Made by a program: the position numbers and the translations under genes
Origin: a bacterium
GTDB taxonomy: Bacteria > Ratteibacteria > UBA8468 > B48-G9 > DTJG01
Direction of reading: 5' to 3'
Length of the DNA: 59,100 bases
NCBI GenBank assembly: GCA_021800535.1
Contig: JAJYYV010000008.1
Location: 1-59,100, forward strand
Shown: piece by piece, positions 55,591 to 59,100 of the stretch
Layout of the letters: each line of letters starts with the position of its first letter
Position numbering within the stretch: the first letter of the stretch is position 1
The notes under the pieces: model-generated
The model's database searches: none
What the model was told of the DNA's origin: nothing
What the model saw: the letters and a program-made list of their open reading frames with translations, nothing else

Positions 55591-57318
55591 ATGATGAAAG
55601 ACATAAAGAATTTTAAAAATCTGATAATATATATAATTTATGTATTAATAATTAGTTTATCAATAAAAATTAATTATGTTTTTCCTGCCGTAAATCTCAC
55701 TTCATATATTATGCCTTATATAAAAGAAAAAGTCGTAACGATTGAGAATATGAAAAATTTTCCAACCAATTGGAAGTTAACTACAGGTGTTATAGCCGAG
55801 GAAAAACAGAATTTTGGATTAAATGGTTCAGGATATACGCTTAAGATTAATTATAATTTTAAAACTGCTAGAGAAAAGCAGATAAATTTTTATTATTATT
55901 TGCCTAAAAATCATTTTATAGGGGAAACATTGATGTTTTGGTTAAAAGGAGATGATTCTTTAAACACCCTTCATGTAGCATGTTTTTATAGAAAACATTG
56001 GGTTGATCTTACCTCAGGTTATCAATCTTCTTTTCCAATCTTACTTAAAAAGGGATGGCAACACATTGAAATACCTGCTTCTAATCCATTATATCGTTTT
56101 TACGATGATGTTACTACTTTTAGGTTTACAATTATTAAACAAGGAAATAAAAAATCAGGAAGTTTTATTCTTGGAGATTTAAAATTTACAAAACCTTTAT
56201 CAGTAGTAAATGTAAATTTCTCCAACCAAATGTGGAAAAATAAAAAAATTATATCTCCTGCTTTTGACACATGGGGAAGCCCTCCTCCTTCAGAATTTAA
56301 AATTGGTAAAAAAATAGGTATAAATATATCTATAGTTGATGTTATTTCTCTTAATGATAAATGTTCTCCAAGCCCTTTACAATTAGAATCAGGAATGAAG
56401 GAAGTTATTTCAGCCGATAAAGCTGGCATCTTAGGAGGAATTGATATTGGAGGTGTTGGTGCTTCATCAAAATTTTTAAGAAAACATTCCGGTTGGCTTA
56501 TGAAAGATGAAAAAGGACAACTTTCATATTTGTCAGTGGCTGATGGATTTCCTTTATCCCCTTGGAATCCTAAAGTACGTGAAATATTAAAAGAATACAT
56601 TATTAGAGCGTTAAATTTTTATAAAAAAAAGGGGAATTTAAAATATATTAAGGTAGTAAAAATTGCACCAGGAACAGAAAGTGAAGTTTCCTATGAATGG
56701 GACCATGTCTGGGCTTTTGATAGATATGCTATTAAATCATACCATAGGTATTTAAAATATATGTATAATAATAAAATAAAGAATTTAAATAATGATTGGG
56801 GAACTAATTATGTAGATTTCAATCAAATCCTTCCTCCACATTCTTGGTATCCAGATAGACGCCATTGGGTATTTTATAATTTTTATCGTTGGTCAATGTT
56901 AAAGTGGTGTGTAAGACTGGCTGATGATGTAAGGATAGTTTACAAACCTAAATATTGGCTATGGCTTACCCATAGTGTTCCTTCTTATCCCTGGCGCTTT
57001 CATTCTGCCAGGGACCCATTATTTTATGGAGAAAATTTAGCAAGACTTGGAATAATAAATTATGCTCACTTAGTTTCTGGTTGGCAGACAAAAGATGATA
57101 TAGGATATGTAAAAAAATTAGAAATTATACCTATTGCTGAGATGGATGTAGTACCAACAATATCCGTACAAAAAGCAACATTTAAAGAGGCCCAAAAACA
57201 AGGTTTTGATGGTGTTTTTATAGGAGTTATGGAAGTAGAAGTAAATCCATTAAAAGAAAAACCTACAAAATTAGGAAAAATTACAGAACAATTGATAAAA
57301 AAATTTTCAAATAAATAG
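55591..57318 (+). CDS. Secreted TIM-barrel glycoside hydrolase-like protein (GH42/clan GH-A type)
   Basis: The 575-residue protein has a hydrophobic N-terminal segment (LIIYIIYVLIISLSI, about residues 12-26) that is a signal peptide or anchor. A beta-sandwich carbohydrate-binding-like region (about 40-210) follows, with TLMFWLKGDD and GWQHIEIPASNP. The catalytic-like barrel (about 220-570) has LSPWNPKVREILKEYI, APGTESEVSYEWDHVWAFD and LNNDWGTNYVDFNQILPPHSW, like beta-galactosidases of the GH42 group. Glu in TESE is a possible acid/base and Glu in AEMDV a possible nucleophile; this is a guess. The gene follows the pseudopilin genes on the same strand. Confidence 0.65.
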   Translation: MMKDIKNFKNLIIYIIYVLIISLSIKINYVFPAVNLTSYIMPYIKEKVVTIENMKNFPTNWKLTTGVIAEEKQNFGLNGSGYTLKINYNFKTAREKQINFYYYLPKNHFIGETLMFWLKGDDSLNTLHVACFYRKHWVDLTSGYQSSFPILLKKGWQHIEIPASNPLYRFYDDVTTFRFTIIKQGNKKSGSFILGDLKFTKPLSVVNVNFSNQMWKNKKIISPAFDTWGSPPPSEFKIGKKIGINISIVDVISLNDKCSPSPLQLESGMKEVISADKAGILGGIDIGGVGASSKFLRKHSGWLMKDEKGQLSYLSVADGFPLSPWNPKVREILKEYIIRALNFYKKKGNLKYIKVVKIAPGTESEVSYEWDHVWAFDRYAIKSYHRYLKYMYNNKIKNLNNDWGTNYVDFNQILPPHSWYPDRRHWVFYNFYRWSMLKWCVRLADDVRIVYKPKYWLWLTHSVPSYPWRFHSARDPLFYGENLARLGIINYAHLVSGWQTKDDIGYVKKLEIIPIAEMDVVPTISVQKATFKEAQKQGFDGVFIGVMEVEVNPLKEKPTKLGKITEQLIKKFSNK

Positions 57319-57350
57319 AATAATTTAAGAAAGAAAATGAGAGTACTATT

Positions 57351-59100
57351 ATGTTAAAAAAAATTATATCGAAAAATTTGTTAATTCTCTTGGGTATGTT
57401 GATAACAATATTTACGATTCCAGGTTTAGCATCAGACTTACACTTACTCTGGAAGATAGATATCTCTTCTTTGCTTAAAACACCAGGGATAATTGTACGG
57501 GCAAAACCAGCTGTTTCTGAAAATAAGGTATTTATAGCAACACAGAAAGGTTATTCCAATGAAAATTACCAATGGGTGATATCCGTTCAATCTTCAAATG
57601 GAAAATTACTCTGGAAGAGAAAAATACCTGGTTGGGGGGCGTATAACCAGGCAGTAGTAGCAAAAGATGGAGAAGTTTTTGTGGGTTGGTCTAATGAAAA
57701 TAGAGGTAGTGTTTATGCATTAAATCAGAATAACGGGAAAATTATCTGGTCTTATAATCTAAAGAAAGGAGATGGTTGGGCAGGGGCGCCTTTAGAAGCA
57801 GATGGAAAAGTATTTTTTACTGCTATGTCTACGGGTCGTGCTTATGCTCTTTCAGCAAAAAATGGAAATCTCTTATGGAAAACGACTGGTTTAGGAGGTT
57901 TTGGAGGAGGAAAACCAGTTTTAATTAATATAAAAAAAGGTAAACAGGAATTAATAGTTTCCATTTCCGGGGGGAATTACACAGCCTTAAATCCTACAAA
58001 TGGAAAAGAGCTCTGGAAAACAGGTTCAGGATATTGGGCAGTAGAACCTGTTGTAGTAGGTAAAAGCAAAGGAAAACAAAGTATTTTTCAATTAAGTCAA
58101 AATATTAATGCTGGAGCAGGTCAGGCTGATTTAAGGTGCTTGAATATATCAACAGGCAATATACTTTGGGATACAGGAAATTTTTCAAATGGTAAAGGAA
58201 ACATGACTACATTTGCTGTATATGGTGCAGGAAAGATATTTTTTGGAACTAATGGATATAACCCTAAAATCCAAACTGTAACAGGTAAAAGTATATATGC
58301 CTATAATGCCAATACCGGCAAAATAGTTTGGCAAAGAAAACTTGATAGTGGAGTAATAACCACACCCACATTAACACCTTCAGGAAATATTTTAGTTAGG
58401 ACCAGTAATTTTATTTATCTTCTTTCAGGGAAAAACGGAAGTGTATTATCCCGTCAATATCTTCCAGGAGGTATATATCTCCCTGATCCGCCGGCCAGTA
58501 TTGCTCTTTTTCAGAAAAAAGATATTGCAATTTTAACAGGTGGGGATAATTTTATTTATGCTTTTTCATTTACAAATAATTCAATAGCATCAAAAAATGA
58601 AAGTATCTCCATAGCCAGTATAGGAGACTTTTATCCATGGATAGGGAATAGATATATAGACCCGATATATAAGAAAAAACTAAATAAACAAGGGTATCAG
58701 ATAGGACATTTGGAATATAGTGATGTAACAATAAATAAATTAAATCCATACAATCTTTGTGTTCTGCAATGGGCACCAAATGAAGGGCAAATAGGACATA
58801 CTAAAATCTATGAAGAAAAAATCCCAATTTTTGAGAAATATGTTCGTGATGGAGGAGGACTTTTAATAACCTGTGAACCTGGGTATGGAGCATATAAAAA
58901 TATAAATAAACTATTAAAAATATTTGGGGCGCAGATTATTCCAGAAAGCATAATAGACCCAAAAAATGATTTCAGACAGAATAATTATTTGCGATGGTGG
59001 TTTGGGAGAACAACAAATCTAAATTCTAAAAATCCAATAAGTAAAGGAATAAGAAGTTTTATTTATCCATTAGGGTATGCACCAGATGGAGGAGAAGCGA
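57351..59100 (+). CDS. PQQ-type beta-propeller protein with C-terminal amidotransferase-like domain (cut by the window end)
   Basis: An open frame runs from ATG 57351 to the window edge (583 codons, no stop). The signal peptide covers about residues 1-27 (LLILLGMLITIFTIPGLA). Seven propeller repeats with an xNGKxLW core follow (SNGKLLWKRK, NNGKIIWSYN, KNGNLLWKT, TNGKELWKTG, STGNILWDTG, NTGKIVWQRK, KNGSVLSRQ) at about residues 80-370. From about 430 the protein changes to an alpha/beta domain with VRDGGGLLITCEPGYGAYK, like GATase-1-fold proteins of the ThuA/DUF4350 group. There is no sign of PQQ-dehydrogenase catalytic residues, so the propeller is probably a binding platform. Confidence 0.8.
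   Translation, partial: MLKKIISKNLLILLGMLITIFTIPGLASDLHLLWKIDISSLLKTPGIIVRAKPAVSENKVFIATQKGYSNENYQWVISVQSSNGKLLWKRKIPGWGAYNQAVVAKDGEVFVGWSNENRGSVYALNQNNGKIIWSYNLKKGDGWAGAPLEADGKVFFTAMSTGRAYALSAKNGNLLWKTTGLGGFGGGKPVLINIKKGKQELIVSISGGNYTALNPTNGKELWKTGSGYWAVEPVVVGKSKGKQSIFQLSQNINAGAGQADLRCLNISTGNILWDTGNFSNGKGNMTTFAVYGAGKIFFGTNGYNPKIQTVTGKSIYAYNANTGKIVWQRKLDSGVITTPTLTPSGNILVRTSNFIYLLSGKNGSVLSRQYLPGGIYLPDPPASIALFQKKDIAILTGGDNFIYAFSFTNNSIASKNESISIASIGDFYPWIGNRYIDPIYKKKLNKQGYQIGHLEYSDVTINKLNPYNLCVLQWAPNEGQIGHTKIYEEKIPIFEKYVRDGGGLLITCEPGYGAYKNINKLLKIFGAQIIPESIIDPKNDFRQNNYLRWWFGRTTNLNSKNPISKGIRSFIYPLGYAPDGGEA

Overview
The window comes from an AT-rich, Gram-negative-type bacterium, probably an uncultured lineage of the PVC / Omnitrophota / Ratteibacteria kind; this placement is inference. 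The signs are lipid A synthesis (LpxK), a probable 8-amino-Kdo gene pair (KdnA/KdnB), a lipoprotein with a lipobox, the MEP isoprenoid pathway (IspG, IspH), three tandem DUF1559 pseudopilin-like proteins, and many URO-D, ROK, GntR/LacI and glycosidase-type genes. No species name can be given from the sequence alone.

Layout. 1-3695 is the 3' half of a 23S rRNA gene interrupted by three group I introns, after E. coli-equivalent positions U1951, U2262 and about U2604. Intron 1 holds an intact single-motif LAGLIDADG endonuclease gene, intron 2 an intact double-motif gene, and intron 3 a decayed one. No 5S gene follows; a perfect 12-bp hairpin with T-tracts on both sides ends the rRNA operon and also the convergent rnpB gene. 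rnpB (3775-4117, minus) is preceded by RNase HI-like and coiled-coil zinc-ribbon genes, and the RNase H stop codon lies inside the rnpB 5' end.

5346-13856 is a plus-strand block: ispG, Memo-like protein, APC permease, NicO/UreH-like membrane protein, cysS, uvrA. 13868-18591 holds small regulatory and hypothetical genes, a BamE-like lipoprotein, L-fucose isomerase, a UlaG-like hydrolase and a Ser/Thr kinase. 18671-24566 runs eno, FtsB/DivIC-like, serS, URO-D-like, ROK kinase, fmt. 24576-27107 (minus) is a CNNM/CorC-type protein, birA and coaX. 27203-34085 holds a DRE-TIM aldolase, thiE, rpsA and ispH (minus), nadC, TatD and mtaB.

34225-41175 encodes a 2316-residue secreted repeat protein with a C-terminal Gly-linker/TM/basic tail. 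41172-43489 (minus) is kdnA-kdnB. A RelB/YafQ-like toxin-antitoxin pair, a radical SAM protein, YggS and tRNA-Ser(CGA) follow. 45995-49204 is a TetR-controlled EmrAB-type efflux operon with a palindromic operator at its start site. 49264-51469 couples an endonuclease Q-like gene to lpxK. 51523 to the window end is a GntR/LacI-type regulator, three tandemly duplicated pseudopilin-like proteins, a secreted TIM-barrel glycosidase-like protein and a PQQ-type beta-propeller protein cut by the window edge: probably a surface polysaccharide-processing locus.

The most distinctive parts are the triple-intron 23S gene with its endonucleases at different stages of decay, the rnpB/RNase H arrangement, the giant repeat protein, and the pseudopilin/glycosidase cluster. 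No CRISPR array, transposase, prophage or replication origin was seen.
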